A DNA stretch of 64,000 bases, from positions 62,001-126,000 of the forward strand of contig PLUB01000023.1 in NCBI GenBank assembly GCA_003164755.1, read 5' to 3'. A program made the position numbers and the translations under genes. The notes under the pieces were generated by a model that made no database searches, had not been told where the DNA came from, and was given only the letters and a program-made list of their open reading frames with translations. This document shows positions 29,978 through 40,606 of this stretch, in pieces. The stretch comes from Methanosarcina sp. GTDB lineage: Archaea > Halobacteriota > Methanosarcinia > Methanosarcinales > Methanosarcinaceae. The first letter of the stretch is position 1, and each line of letters starts with the position of its first letter.

Positions 29978-31046
29978 GTGTTTGTTTTGGAAAAATCTAT
30001 TGTATCAACATTATCTTTTCTAAATCGTTATTTAACTCTGTGGATTTTTCTATCCATGTTTATCGGTGTGGGTTTAGGCTTCGTTTATCCGAGATTTGCA
30101 GGCTTTTTAAAAAATCTATCCATAGGCACCACATCTATTCCCATTGCTATTGGTTTGATAGTAATGATGTATCCCCCCCTTGCACGAGTCAAATACGAGT
30201 AATTAAGCAAGGTATTCAGGAATCATAAGGTCTTGGAGTATCCTTACTGGAAAATTGGGTCCTTGGTCCAATTTTAATGTTCATCCTGGGGATTATATTT
30301 CTTAGAGCATATCCGGAATACATGGTAGGTGTCATTCTAATTGGCCTAGTTAGGTGTATCGCCATGGTGATGTTTAGAATACCTTAGCTGAGGGGGACAA
30401 TGAGTATACTACAGCTTTAGTTGCCTTCAATTCTATCTTCCAGCTAGTCTTTTACTCCGTTTTTACCTATATCTTTATAACCTTGCTACCTAAATAATTA
30501 TGACTTGGTGGTATAGATATAAATATTTCTATGGGAGAGGTAGCCCAAAGTGTTGCAATATACCTGAGGGTCCTCTTTACTGCTGGCTTTTTAACCCGTT
30601 ACTTTCTGCGTCTTTCAAAAGGAGTCAAATGGTGTGATGACAAATTCATTCCTAAGGTAGGTTCTATTTCACTTTATGCTCTACTATTTACGATTATTAT
30701 AATGTTTTCTTTAAAAGGTGAATATATAGTTACGTTGCCTTTAGATGTCGTGAGAATTGCGATTCCACTCTGAATATATTTTGTAGTTATGTTTAGTATC
30801 TCGTTTTTTGTTTCTAAAAAAATGGGTATTAGCTACGCACAGACAACATCTCTTGCTTTTACCGCGGCAAGTAATAACTTTGAACTGGCAATTGCAGTAG
30901 CATTGGGAGTCTTTGGTATTAATCCAGGGCAGGCATTTGCAGCTGTAATAGGTCCTTTGATTGAAGTACCAGTTATGATTGGACTTGTGAATGTGGCACT
31001 CTACTGGAGAATGAAATATTTTATGAAAGGTTACAATAAAGTTTGA
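29978..31046 (+). pseudogene. acr3: ACR3-type arsenite efflux pump, multiply broken
   Basis: Fragments in the right order span the whole pump: [20 protein letters not shown] and [20 protein letters not shown] (29999-30190), stop at 30200 where KYEEL is expected, [20 protein letters not shown] and [18 protein letters not shown] in another frame, [34 protein letters not shown] (30530), [35 protein letters not shown], stop at 30771, then [20 protein letters not shown] and [19 protein letters not shown] to 31046. At least three frameshifts and two nonsense codons. It would have exported arsenite, together with the broken arsR upstream. Confidence 0.9.
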
Positions 31047-31299
31047 AGAACAGTAACAAAAAAGTATGTGAACAGGCTTTTTCGCAACTACAATTGATTA
31101 TACAATTGAAATAAATTTTCTACTATGAGGTTAATTTGTACCCAAATTTCGGAATAATCTAATATCTGAATTTAATTCCAAAATCGCTCATTATCCACTT
31201 ATATAGAACATGAATTTAGATATGAAGCCCGAACACATATAAATAACAATAGTTGAATCAGATAGGCCTAGGTCCAATTGACTACCTATTTTCTTACTA

Positions 31300-32001
31300 T
31301 CAGTACCCCCGTCTGAGAATATCTATCAATTCATCTGCAGGGGGCATTCTATCTTTGATTTTTGTGCAAACTGCATCGATATCATAATCAAGCCGAAGAA
31401 ATTCGGCTTTTTCGCATTCTGTATCAAACAATACACAGTTTGCCCTGTGATCTCCGTCTCTTGGCTGTCCTACTGAACCCGGATTTATAATTGTAAGATT
31501 TCCGAGTTTTCTATCTATTGGAATGTGGAAATGTCCGATTATCAGGAAATCTGCATCTATAGGTTCCATTGCTTCATCTATCATATTCCTAATTAAGTAA
31601 TCCGGAGTTTCGGGTTTAATATATTCAAACACAGACCGAGGACTTCCATGAGTCAGATAGAATCTTTTACCATCGATTATCTTTTTAATCAGTAGAGGGA
31701 GTTTCTGCAGATATTCTATTCTATATTTATCAAGAGCTTTCCATGTATATTCTCTGGTCGCAATTGATAGATGCTTATACTTGTATCCACATTGGCAGTC
31801 TACCTTAAACGCGACTGAATTATCATGGTTTCCTCTTGTTGTTGGGATTACTTTCTTTTGCAAGAAATCAATACATTTTTCAGGCTCTGGCCCATAATCC
31901 ACTATGTCTCCAAGACATATGGCCCTATCGTGAGGGACTTCAAGAACAGCCTGGAAGGCTTCATAGTTTGCGTGGATGTCAGCAATCAGTAAAAGTTTCA
32001 T
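31300..32001 (-). CDS. Calcineurin-like metallophosphoesterase
   Basis: Start at 32001 with AAAGGAG upstream. The 233 residues carry the dinuclear metal signature of the YfcE/PF12850 branch: DIHAN (D8, H10), CLGDIVDYGP (D32), TTRGNHDN (N and H), LTHGSPRSV (His), and GHFHIPID (HxH) followed by INPGSVGQPRDGD. Substrates in the family range from cyclic nucleotides and dinucleotides to phosphoproteins, and nothing here decides. Cytoplasmic by composition. It is monocistronic and shares no operon with the helicase, which reads the other way. Confidence 0.85.
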   Translation of the reverse strand: MKLLLIADIHANYEAFQAVLEVPHDRAICLGDIVDYGPEPEKCIDFLQKKVIPTTRGNHDNSVAFKVDCQCGYKYKHLSIATREYTWKALDKYRIEYLQKLPLLIKKIIDGKRFYLTHGSPRSVFEYIKPETPDYLIRNMIDEAMEPIDADFLIIGHFHIPIDRKLGNLTIINPGSVGQPRDGDHRANCVLFDTECEKAEFLRLDYDIDAVCTKIKDRMPPADELIDILRRGY

Positions 32002-32540
32002 TTTATTTTCTCCTTTCTAAGGCCTATTTGTTTTTCTATTAATTTATTACAGACTGCGAAATGGCATTCAGATTATTGCCGGAAATAGAATCAACTAATA
32101 ATATGGGACGACTAAATTTTCTCAGCTGCATATAAATGGAGTATAGATAACTCGTGAAAATCCGAGATTTATCAAAATTCTCTATTTTTCTATGAATAAG
32201 GTGTTCAGAGGAGGAAAAGTATATTAAAAGTACATAGTGTAGGATGATTATCTAAGTGCAAATAAAATCATATAGATATATTTGTTATCTATTTAGAGTA
32301 ATCATCCACTTATATTACGGATCCTATTGATAAGGTGCTCAAGAAAAAAAGTGAATAAATGACAGGTACACGAAAAAGTGTAAAATAAAAAAGTGTGCAT
32401 GTGAATTAATACTTGAAGTGGACGTCATAAATATCACCTCTAACAATAGAATAAGTTTCCTTGAAAAATTAATACAGCAGCAAAATATTTATTTTTAAAT
32501 CCAAAAGGAAGTCTACTTATACCATTCAGATATCAGGATA
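32002..32540. other. Divergent intergenic region with a MITE-like element
   Basis: Separates the phosphoesterase and helicase, so it holds both promoters. A degraded MITE-like element spans about 32091-32186. Confidence 0.4.
32091..32186 (+). repeat. MITE-like element, degraded copy 6
   Basis: The right terminal repeat is clear (CCGAGATTTATCAAAATTCT, 32162-32181), preceded by ACTCGTGAAAAT as in other copies. The left end near 32091 is poorly matched, so its boundary is a guess from the family length. Confidence 0.5.
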
Positions 32541-32592
32541 AACAATGACTCTCTGGGTCCTAGTCTACGCTGAAAAATCGAAAATAATAATT

Positions 32593-35025
32593 ATGGCCAT
32601 AAAGGACCGGATGAAGCAACCACTTTATGTGGCCGAACTCTATATAAATAATAGTCACAAAGGACCAAGACCTCACAAAATCAGGCTTCTAATCGACAAG
32701 ACAAAAGAAGAATTCATCCCCCCGCATAAGTTTGTAGAGATTTTACGCGGTGCAAACAGGATCATGCTTGCAGAAGGAGGAAATTCTGCAGATGAAGCTA
32801 ATTTTCTAGAAATGCTTAAGGGTTTTCAACTCACTGCAGACCGAGTTAAAATCTGCAAACACTGCTGGATCAATAAACGTTTCAATTTTACAAATAGCAA
32901 GTCTATCAAGTTCCATAATGAACTCATATGTTGGGGATGTGCGAAAGAAGAACTTGTGCGAGTAGTCAGCTCAGCAGATTTGCATTACGGAGAAAAATCC
33001 GTAAGTTTTCTGGAGAAAGTTCTCTTTAAAACAAAGGATCTAGATAGAACCATAAGAATGCTGAGCCCTGAAAAGCTAGATCCCGAGTTTACCAGGTACG
33101 ATACTATCATAACAATTCCTTCCACTATTATATTAAGGGTCGAGGATCTCCCTCTCGAAAAAAATTTCAAGAATATTCTGAAACAGAAATCAGAGACTCT
33201 ATTTCCCGTTCAGGCACTGTCTGTAGAAGCCGGGCTTTTGAAAGGGAAAAATCAATTTGTAGTCTCGGCAACTGCAACCGGGAAAACACTTATAGGGGAG
33301 ATGGCAGGAATCCAAAATCTTTTGGACAAAAAAGGAAAAATGATCTATTTGGTTCCACTAGTAGCTCTTGCAAATCAGAAATATGAGCAATTCAGAGAAC
33401 GGTATTTAAAGCTTGGGCTAACTACTTCCATAAAAATTGGTGCAATTCTTATAAAGACATCTACGCGCTTGAAAATGCAGACCAGTCCGAATGCAGACAT
33501 AATAGTAGGAACTTATGAAGGCGTAGATCACATGCTTCGATCAGGAAACGCCGATTTTTTGGGCAAAATCGGAACTGTAGTTGTGGATGAAGTACATATG
33601 CTCGAAGACCAGGAAAGAGGGCACAGACTGGACGGGCTAATTGGAAGATTACTTTATGCGGCACCGACAGCTCAATTTATCTACCTTTCCGCAACCGTTG
33701 CAAATCCTGAGGCCTATTCAAAAAAACTTGGAGCTCAGCTTGTCCTTTATGAACATAGACCAGTTCCTATCGACAGGCACCTACTTTTTTGCCAGGAGAA
33801 TGAAAAAGCAAAGCTGATTTCCCAGCTTGCAAAAGAAGAATATTCGATGTTCTCTTCTAAAAATCACCGGGGACAGACGATTGTCTTTACAAATTCTCGT
33901 AGAAACTGTCATAGGCTTGCAGGAGCTCTTTCAATCCAAGCGGCTCCCTATCACGCAGGACTTACCCAATATGAGAGGAACAAGGTTGAAACTCTCTTTT
34001 CAAAAGGACAACTACCTGTAGTTGTGACAACGTCTGCACTTGCTGCAGGCGTGGATTTTCCGGCTTCCCAGGTTATATTTGATACACTTGCAATGGGAAT
34101 AGAATGGATTTCTGTCCAGGAATTCTTGCAGATGAGCGGGAGGGCAGGAAGGCCGGACTTCCATGATAGGGGAATTGTTGTGCTTATACCAGTGCCAGGA
34201 AAATCTTATTCAAGCTCCCAACCAGGTACAGAAGAAGAAGTCGCAATTAAGCTACTGCAAGGAGAAATGCTGTCCATAGGGGTTGAATATGGAGAAGGTG
34301 AACAACTTGAAGAAGTTCTTGCATCCGTTGCGGTCACCTCTTCTATCCAGGATCTCAAAAAGATCCACAGCCTTATGTTCGGAAGCTTCGATCTGGATAA
34401 ACTGATCTTGCGTCTGCAAAGCTACCGCTTTTTAGAAAGGAAGGGAAACAGGATAACGCTTACGCAATTAGGGAAAGTTATTGCAGCCCATTTTCTACCT
34501 ATATCCAAAGCTTTCCTTATTAGGGATGCAGTGCTTGAAGATAATGATCCTTTAAAGATTGCAACAAACCTGGAATTTTTCGATGCTGCGTATTTTAAGT
34601 ATGCAAAAAATATAGGCAGTTCTTTACATGTGAATATGCCTTCAAGGATTTTTCAGGGAGCTACCCTTGACATAATTTTTGATGGAGATTCCCTCGACCA
34701 GCTTGACACAAAAATCCGGGAGCTCATGTTGAACTTTGCTTCAGACTTTTTAACATGTGCATGCAAGGACTCGCCTTACTGCGGTTGCGCAGAACAGAAA
34801 TTTTCGGAAAAAATAATCCGGCTGCGTACTGAAGAACTGGATCCGTCACAAATCATAAAAAGACTTGAAGATAATTACGGGATTTCCGCATACCAGGGTG
34901 ATGTTTTCGGATACCTTGACAGTGCAGTGCGTAATCTTGATGCTGTGGAACTAATAGCAAAAGTGTACTCACAAAAGAGAGTTGCAGAAGAAGCAAAGAA
35001 GCTTAAAAAGAAAATCCAAGGTTGA
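32593..35025 (+). CDS. SF2 DEAD/DEAH-box helicase with zinc-ribbon-like segments
   Basis: The open frame begins at 32545; the Met at 32593 (MAIKDRMKQPLYVAELYIN) is an alternative start, and neither has a strong SD. Residue numbers are from 32545. An N-terminal domain contains CKHCW and CWGC (about residues 108-139, probable Zn site). The helicase core has SATATGKTLIGEMAG (motif I, about 241), VVDEVHMLED (motif II), YLSATVANP (motif III), TIVFTNSRRNCHRL (motif IV), TTSALAAGVDFP (motif V) and QMSGRAGRPDF (motif VI). The C-terminal part has a four-Cys CACKDSPYCGC segment (about 737). Motifs resemble Ski2/Hel308-like archaeal helicases, but the Cys-containing additions differ from Hel308. DNA or RNA substrate unknown. 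Confidence 0.85.
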   Translation: MAIKDRMKQPLYVAELYINNSHKGPRPHKIRLLIDKTKEEFIPPHKFVEILRGANRIMLAEGGNSADEANFLEMLKGFQLTADRVKICKHCWINKRFNFTNSKSIKFHNELICWGCAKEELVRVVSSADLHYGEKSVSFLEKVLFKTKDLDRTIRMLSPEKLDPEFTRYDTIITIPSTIILRVEDLPLEKNFKNILKQKSETLFPVQALSVEAGLLKGKNQFVVSATATGKTLIGEMAGIQNLLDKKGKMIYLVPLVALANQKYEQFRERYLKLGLTTSIKIGAILIKTSTRLKMQTSPNADIIVGTYEGVDHMLRSGNADFLGKIGTVVVDEVHMLEDQERGHRLDGLIGRLLYAAPTAQFIYLSATVANPEAYSKKLGAQLVLYEHRPVPIDRHLLFCQENEKAKLISQLAKEEYSMFSSKNHRGQTIVFTNSRRNCHRLAGALSIQAAPYHAGLTQYERNKVETLFSKGQLPVVVTTSALAAGVDFPASQVIFDTLAMGIEWISVQEFLQMSGRAGRPDFHDRGIVVLIPVPGKSYSSSQPGTEEEVAIKLLQGEMLSIGVEYGEGEQLEEVLASVAVTSSIQDLKKIHSLMFGSFDLDKLILRLQSYRFLERKGNRITLTQLGKVIAAHFLPISKAFLIRDAVLEDNDPLKIATNLEFFDAAYFKYAKNIGSSLHVNMPSRIFQGATLDIIFDGDSLDQLDTKIRELMLNFASDFLTCACKDSPYCGCAEQKFSEKIIRLRTEELDPSQIIKRLEDNYGISAYQGDVFGYLDSAVRNLDAVELIAKVYSQKRVAEEAKKLKKKIQG

Positions 35026-35798
35026 AAAACAATAAACTTCTTTGTAGACAATTATTTGAAGTACCAAACCTTATCTGTAACTATTCAGTTAAGATAAAAA
35101 ACACCAACAAAAATTTTTCAAGATTCAATGGACACATTTTTTGAGTTAATTTTTTTAAATTTTGGATAATTTAGAGAACCTCTATCCATCTGAGAATTAG
35201 GGTTTTTAAATTTCTTTGCATTAACTTATACTCATAAAAATGTTTGATGATTTTACTATTAAAGAAGAACACACAAGTCCCCAGTAATTTGGAGACAAAC
35301 CTATTGAAATTGGTTCCTTAATTGATTTTAATTATCTTTTAGTAACTAGTAACCTGACAAAACAAATTGCAATAGTGGTCTTTAGTAAGATTTGCTGAGC
35401 AAAATATCTGATGGTTCATTTTATATAAATGTTAGCTATTGATCACGCTTATCATTTTCAGATCAGTCACAAAACAGAAGTATTCTCACGCTTTCCACAG
35501 ACGTACCAAAAACAGTATGTATTTTTTCAAGATAACGAAAGCTTAAAAATTGACATAACTTTCAATAAATTACTGTTGGCGAATAGGTAAACAAATTCTA
35601 CACCTGTGTGCACCTGTAGAATGTTGGAATGATCGCAGGGAAATATATATCCTTAAACTGATTTTTACTAGGCTGAATAATTAAGTCCTTTTTACGTTAA
35701 ATAAGATTGGTTAAAATAAGAGAAGAACTGTTGGGATCTAAACAGGCAGGTTTCAGCCTTTACTCTTATACAAGTATTTAAAATCTTCTGGCAGTTAT
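35026..35798. repeat. Spacer built from nested IS remnants
   Basis: GTAACTATTCAGTTAAG at 35078 and GGCTGAATAATTA at 35671 are inverted, matching repeat family 3 ends. Between them, 35237-35350 matches the IS5 5' region (GDKPIEIGSLID-like translation), and 35355-35480 resembles 40430-40540. No intact gene. Confidence 0.5.
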
Positions 35799-37277
35799 TC
35801 ATATTCTACATATTTCGCTCTTTTTGAGCCAGTCAATATCGGACTGGTAAAGAAGCCTCAGGTCTTTAAGCCCGAGTTTAAGCATGGCGAGTCTGCTAAC
35901 CCCTAGTCCCCAGGCAAGAACTGGTTCTTTGATTCTGAAGGGTTCCGTAACCTCTTTTCTGAAAACCCCCGCGCCTCCAAGTTCAACCCAACCGAGGCCA
36001 TCTACATAAACCTCTGGTTCCACACTTGGCTCTGTATATGGAAAATATCCAGGACGGAAGCGAACATCCTCGAATCCCATCCTTTGGTAGAACTCTGTCA
36101 GCAGCCCGAGCAAGTTTGCAAAGGACATTTCTTTATCCATAACTACTCCTTCAAGCTGCTCAAATTCAGGAGTATGAGTAGGGTCAATGGTTTCCCTGCG
36201 GTAAGCTCTGTCAATGCAGAAGGCCTTTACTGGCGGTTCTGGATTGTCAGCAAGATACTTAATAGTGACTGCAGTTGTATGGGTCCTCAGCACATTGCGC
36301 CTGGCAAGATCCCTGTCCCAGACCCCATCCCACCCATATGAATCAATATCTCCTCCGTACTCATGCATTGCAGCTACTTTTTCTGAATACTCAGCTGGAA
36401 GCTGACAGGTGCTACCCAGATGGAAAGTGTCCTGCATGTCTCTTGCTGGGTGGTCCTGGGGCTGGAAAAGGGCATCGAAGTTCCAGAAAGAGCTTTGGAT
36501 AATTTCGCCCTTGATCTCTGTGAAGCCCATTTCCAGGAAGATCTGGCGCATCTTTTCTATAAGGCGCCTGTAAGGGTGTATTTTAGCACCATAGAGAGGG
36601 GTAGGAGTCATATCAAGTCGATAGGACTTGAATTTTTTCCCTTTCCAAGATCCACTCTTAAGTAATTCGGACGTGATCTGAGCAATTTCCTCTTCAAGGA
36701 CAATACCCTGAGCTGCTAGAGCACTGCCTATATTCGTTATGGAAACAGTCCTGATTTTTTCCTCGTGCTTTGTGACAAGTTTGCGCTTGAGGAGGTCTTT
36801 TACAGCTCCTTTCCTGTCCACAAATTTTCCAATAATTTTTACTTTGTCTTTAAAAGCTGCAAAAGCTTCTTCATCTTTTCCAACCTCCGCTTTTCCAGAT
36901 GGCACCATTAGTCCGTTTTCAACTTTTGCCCAGCCTTTTTTTACGACCCATCCGACTGCAATACCTACCATCTGCGGAGAAAAATAGCTTTTTAGTTCTT
37001 CAAGAGAAGTAGGGGCTTTTAGTGCGTCAATAATCTGGCGCTCTGGGAGCCCATTTTTTGTGTATTCTTCTCCTTCTTTTGTAAGAAAGTAACTTTCAAG
37101 CACCTTTTCGGAAACTGACACCAATCCCTTTTCTGCAAGCATGAAAGCTGCCTGCATTGCCGCATCTATCTGAAGTCCTGATCTCTGCTCCAATCTTTCG
37201 GGTGCTGTAGACCTTAGTTCCTCAAGAGCAAGCAAGACTTTTTTCTCGTTAGTTGTGAGGTTTTCCTGAAAACTCAT
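35799..37277 (-). CDS. pheS: Phenylalanyl-tRNA synthetase alpha subunit
   Basis: This class II synthetase subunit charges tRNA-Phe in an alpha2beta2 enzyme. The 492-residue archaeal form has an N-terminal winged-helix tRNA-binding region (about residues 1-200) before the catalytic core. Motif 1 region: [20 protein letters not shown]; motif 2: [35 protein letters not shown] binds the substrate; motif 3: [14 protein letters not shown] near the C-terminus. It lies 71 bp downstream of trpS on the same strand (from the trpS stop to its ATG), so the two may be cotranscribed. pheT is not in the window. Confidence 0.95.
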   Translation of the reverse strand: MSFQENLTTNEKKVLLALEELRSTAPERLEQRSGLQIDAAMQAAFMLAEKGLVSVSEKVLESYFLTKEGEEYTKNGLPERQIIDALKAPTSLEELKSYFSPQMVGIAVGWVVKKGWAKVENGLMVPSGKAEVGKDEEAFAAFKDKVKIIGKFVDRKGAVKDLLKRKLVTKHEEKIRTVSITNIGSALAAQGIVLEEEIAQITSELLKSGSWKGKKFKSYRLDMTPTPLYGAKIHPYRRLIEKMRQIFLEMGFTEIKGEIIQSSFWNFDALFQPQDHPARDMQDTFHLGSTCQLPAEYSEKVAAMHEYGGDIDSYGWDGVWDRDLARRNVLRTHTTAVTIKYLADNPEPPVKAFCIDRAYRRETIDPTHTPEFEQLEGVVMDKEMSFANLLGLLTEFYQRMGFEDVRFRPGYFPYTEPSVEPEVYVDGLGWVELGGAGVFRKEVTEPFRIKEPVLAWGLGVSRLAMLKLGLKDLRLLYQSDIDWLKKSEICRI

Positions 37278-37348
37278 TCGTGATCACATTCTTATAGTCT
37301 AAAAATATTAAATCTTTGAGATTACAAGCATTATATTTAATTCAAGAT

Positions 37349-38827
37349 TTAGTTTTTGTATATGATATTATATTCGTCGAGGTGTTCACGCGCAAGTTCT
37401 CGTTTTTCCCCATGGTCTTTTAATAGCTCATATATTTTTTCCGCTGCAAGCTGTTTACATGAGCCGCACATCCTCGTTCCTGAGATGCATTCCTGTTTTA
37501 TCTCCAGCAATTCTTTATCGTCTTCAAGTAGATGAAAGAGCATGAGTTCGAAAACTGAGCATTCTTCAGGATCTCCCCCCTTTTTTTTCTGTTCTTCGAG
37601 AGTTACACAGCCTCCAGTCTTTGCTTTCTTCACTTTTTTTGCCCCTTCTTTGGGATCATCAGTGAGCGCTATGTAGCTGTCTGGGGCACTGCTAGACATT
37701 TTACCTCCCTGGAGACCGCTCATGAAAAGGTGGTAGGTAGATGCAGGAGGAATAAAAGCATAGCCCCTAAATTCGGTAGCCACCTCGCTTACAATTTCGT
37801 TTAACAGCTTTCTGAAAAGCTTCGATATTTGTTTTTGAACTAAATGTTTTTCGTAGTAAATGAATGTATAAGGGCTAATTTCATTAATAAAGACAGATAC
37901 TTCTTCAATTTTATTTAAATAATACTTTTGCCTATCTCGTTGACTAATTTCTAAACCAAATTTCTCTAGCAATGAGAAATCAGGGAGCTCTAGTAAGTCC
38001 AGATGCTTTTCATATAGCTTTGTTTTACACGGAATACGATTATTTAGCTCCTTTATAGCCTCTTTAGATGCACTCTTTCCACGGATACTCAAATATTTTC
38101 TACCTGTCTTTGCATCTTCTCGTTCTTCCACTTTAAACATATTCATCTTGCCTGCAAGTCCTCGAGTTAGCCTAATGTGAGGGTCCTGGTCAGGTCCGAC
38201 AGGAATTACAACTGGTTTTGTCCCTCCGAACTCTTCGAGCTGCGGCTGAAGAATATCTGCAGCTTGGGTTGTTACACTTAACATGTGAGAGAGGTTCGTT
38301 TCTCCTGAAAAACCATAAATGGCTCCCAGTTCCGAAAAATTAACCTTGACCCCGAGTTCAAATGCCATATCCTTAACGCTGTTGCAACCTGACTGGAAGT
38401 AAATCAAGCCGTCTGGCTTGAAACCGAGAGCAATAAGACTTAATATGTATTCTTCTACACCTATTTTACTACATTTCTGCCAGGAAAAACCACGCACTGA
38501 AAATGCTTCCCTGTCCGCAATTCCAACAAAAGCACTAGCTCCTCTTTCCTGATGCCAGATTATCTGGTCCATAACCATTTTGTGTCCCAAGTGAACTTTT
38601 CCTGAGGGCATAAATCCGTCCATGACTGAAAATGGAGCACCTATCCGCATTGCTTCTACAATTTGTTCGTAATCACGGTGACCGAAGATAACTTTCCTAC
38701 TCATATACTTGTGCGGGCAAGGGATTTCTGGAAGCAGGTTTTCAAAAGGAGAAATCCCAAATTCTTCGAATAACTTGGAATAGTCAGTGATGTCGCTTGA
38801 ATTCCACGGGTCAAGTTTAGTATTCAT
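37349..38827 (-). CDS. trpS: Tryptophanyl-tRNA synthetase
   Basis: I place the start at the internal ATG 38827 because GAGGT lies just upstream and inside the longer frame that begins at 38839. This class I enzyme shows the HIGH-type [11 protein letters not shown] (about residue 80), a [13 protein letters not shown] segment and the KMSKS-type [11 protein letters not shown] (about 375), then a C-terminal helical part with CxxC ([10 protein letters not shown]). It is long for an archaeal TrpRS: between DPHIRLTR and GGKMSSS there are about 150 residues, including an AT-rich Lys/Tyr/Ile stretch (about residues 290-350). It probably leads pheS in a two-gene unit. Confidence 0.93.
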   Translation of the reverse strand: MNTKLDPWNSSDITDYSKLFEEFGISPFENLLPEIPCPHKYMSRKVIFGHRDYEQIVEAMRIGAPFSVMDGFMPSGKVHLGHKMVMDQIIWHQERGASAFVGIADREAFSVRGFSWQKCSKIGVEEYILSLIALGFKPDGLIYFQSGCNSVKDMAFELGVKVNFSELGAIYGFSGETNLSHMLSVTTQAADILQPQLEEFGGTKPVVIPVGPDQDPHIRLTRGLAGKMNMFKVEEREDAKTGRKYLSIRGKSASKEAIKELNNRIPCKTKLYEKHLDLLELPDFSLLEKFGLEISQRDRQKYYLNKIEEVSVFINEISPYTFIYYEKHLVQKQISKLFRKLLNEIVSEVATEFRGYAFIPPASTYHLFMSGLQGGKMSSSAPDSYIALTDDPKEGAKKVKKAKTGGCVTLEEQKKKGGDPEECSVFELMLFHLLEDDKELLEIKQECISGTRMCGSCKQLAAEKIYELLKDHGEKRELAREHLDEYNIIYKN

Positions 38828-39173
38828 GAAATACCTCATTGCTGCCTTTTAGGTGAAATGCCTTAGTAAAGCAGCTTTCTCTTGTTGAACATAGTTGAGG
38901 ATATAAAAGTCATTCCAGCAAAATTGCTCTTTAAAAATACCTGCTCATATGTAAATATTTATCCTCGGGACCCATAGTCACGATATCGACACTTAATTAA
39001 CTCTCTAATAATCGAATTTAAACTTCGGTCATTTGTTTCAGTATGTTATATTGAATGCAAGACTGAAGAATACAGATCTCATAGTAAAAATTAACCTTTC
39101 AAAAAATTAGAAAAATGGATTTGTCATCAAGGACCCATATCTCTCTACTATAGTAAATTCAGCAATTAATTAC

Positions 39174-39265
39174 AGAAGATTTTGACAAACCCTTTAATTT
39201 ATTCATATGCTGATAAATGGTACATAATATATTTATAATAATCAGAGGTTTATCGAAATCCTATA
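39174..39265 (+). repeat. MITE-like element, copy 7
   Basis: Left terminal repeat AGAAGATTTTGACAAACCC (39174-39192), right terminal repeat AGAGGTTTATCGAAATCCTA (39244-39263), 92 bp. Confidence 0.75.
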
Positions 39266-39348
39266 TAAATAATGCTTATTATGTGATGTGTTTTCTTTAA
39301 TTCCTCTTCAGAGTTTTTTGAAAATCTCCTTTGGATCGTAAGATATTC

Positions 39349-39443
39349 TATGGAGAATTTCGATAAGCCTACAATTTCAACAAATTGTTTATATAGGTAT
39401 TATGAACAACAAGCCGAAAATTGATGTCCAACGAAATCCTTTT
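39349..39443 (+). repeat. MITE-like element, copy 8
   Basis: Left terminal repeat ATGGAGAATTTCGATAAGCC (39350-39369), core TTCAACAAATTGTTTATATA and ATGAACAACAAGCC, right end GTCCAACGAAATCCTTTT. The core is nearly that of the copy at 61996. Confidence 0.75.
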
Positions 39444-39674
39444 AAGTTTTGATATTATTGCTGGGACAACCAGAATAATCATAATAATTAAGAAAATTAT
39501 ACCGCTGAAGGGAGTAGGTGGTATCGCATACTTGCTGCAAATTCTAAGTTGAATCTCTAGATATTATATGTTTTTTTTGTTTATTCCAAAGTATATCTAA
39601 CTTTCTCATAATTTATTTGGCTGTATGATTTATCAGAAAAATTAGCACACTTCCTACAGTTCTAATAGTGCACT

Positions 39675-39711
39675 AATCCAGACAGCACGGTCTCTGGAAA
39701 CCATCTGGATT
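39675..39711. ncRNA. Candidate structured RNA or terminator hairpin
   Basis: AATCCAGA (39675-39682) and TCTGGATT (39704-39711) form a perfect 8-bp stem around a 21-base GC-richer loop, followed by T-rich sequence on the plus strand. It lies about 225 bp downstream of tRNA-Glu on that gene's strand. It could be a small RNA end or a terminator; expression is unknown. Confidence 0.3.
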
Positions 39712-39935
39712 TTTACCCAGGTTCAGGGTTTTAAAGCTGTCTGCTGTGAAGCAAAATCGATGCTATAATTTCCTAATTACAGCTTGATGGAGAACAGAAT
39801 TTTAAAAAAGTAGAGGGAATACTAAAATTAAATTCCAATATCCTGGAAAGGGGCTGAGTATTAATAAATTGGAAAAGTTTGTAAATCGGTTAAAACTTTC
39901 AGAAATTTATTACTGATTTAAAAATAAATTCGTTT

Positions 39936-40013
39936 TGGTGCTCCGGCCGGGATTCGAACCCGAGTCTTCGGCTCGAAAGGCCGGAATGATTGGCCGGACT
40001 ACACTACCGGAGC
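39936..40013 (-). tRNA. tRNA-Glu (UUC)
   Basis: Full cloverleaf on the minus strand: acceptor GCTCCGG/CCGGAGC, D arm GTGTAGTCCGGCCAATCAT, anticodon loop CTTTCGA with anticodon TTC, T arm GGGTTCGAATCCC, discriminator A and encoded CCA (39936-39938). The first anticodon-stem pair would be C-A (CCGGC against GCCGA), a possible mismatch. A degraded copy of the gene lies at 40211-40268. Confidence 0.93.
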
Positions 40014-40210
40014 ACGTTGCATCTTGCAGCGAGACCTCATTATATGTTTGTAATATATAAATCTATCCATCCTAAAGTTATTCTCGTTGACTTTACTACT
40101 TAGATATAATTTTATAAAAATAGTTACCAGGTTTAATTATACTTTTTTATAGCTTTATCTGATTTGTCAGCGAAATCTATTTCAAGACAATGAATTATAC
40201 AAATTGAATC

Positions 40211-40268
40211 TATGCTTCTGCCAGGATTAAAATCCGAGTTTTCATTCTAAAGACTAGAATATTTGGGT
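40211..40268 (-). pseudogene. Degraded tRNA-Glu relic
   Basis: TATGCTTCTGCCAGGATTAA and ATCCGAGTTTTC..CTAAAGACTAG..ATTTGG align with the T arm, variable and anticodon region of tRNA-Glu 250 bp away, with many transitions. The T-loop CGAA is lost and the acceptor half is missing. The anticodon TTC region still reads CTAAAG on the plus strand. It may be an integration or duplication scar. Confidence 0.6.
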
Positions 40269-40410
40269 TTGAATCCATTCCATTCTTTTTGTGTATTTGC
40301 ATTTTGTAGTCTTATTAAGGTTATTCTTTAATAAGGAATATATTTATAAACAGTTATGAACTTTCGATCTTCTAACTACATATTATTTTTTATGCAATTT
40401 TAACTATTTG

Positions 40411-40596
40411 TAGCTATTCAGCCTGGGAAAAACAATACCAATATTCATCTTTACCAAGATTCACTGAGCAAATTTAGGAGGGTACATTTTATTTAACTAT
40501 TGGCTATTGAAGTTGTTTTGTGGTTATCATTCAGAAGTATTAATTTATATTAAAATAAATATCATTTAACTGATTTTATGTAAGCTGAATAGTTAT
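40411..40596 (+). repeat. Dispersed repeat family 3 element with inverted ends
   Basis: Left end TAGCTATTCAGCCTGG (40411) and right end AAGCTGAATAGTTATC (40582) are inverted; 186 bp between outer ends. The first 80 bp resemble the copies at 6830 (minus), 35078, 52581 and 63648 (minus). Confidence 0.65.
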
Positions 40597-40606
40597 CTCA
40601 ACCTTT

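Larger units (their letters stand above)
38828..39935. other. Long spacer with two MITE copies and a hairpin
   Basis: No protein gene. Contains MITE-like elements at 39174-39265 and 39349-39443 and a GC-richer hairpin segment at 39675-39711. Confidence 0.5.
40014..40606. other. Spacer with tRNA relic and repeat family 3
   Basis: Contains the tRNA-Glu relic and a repeat family 3 element at 40411-40596. No protein gene. Confidence 0.5.

Noticed and set aside
36084-36987. Several plus-strand frames inside pheS
   Set aside because: They are antisense to a full-length conserved pheS and have no signals of their own.
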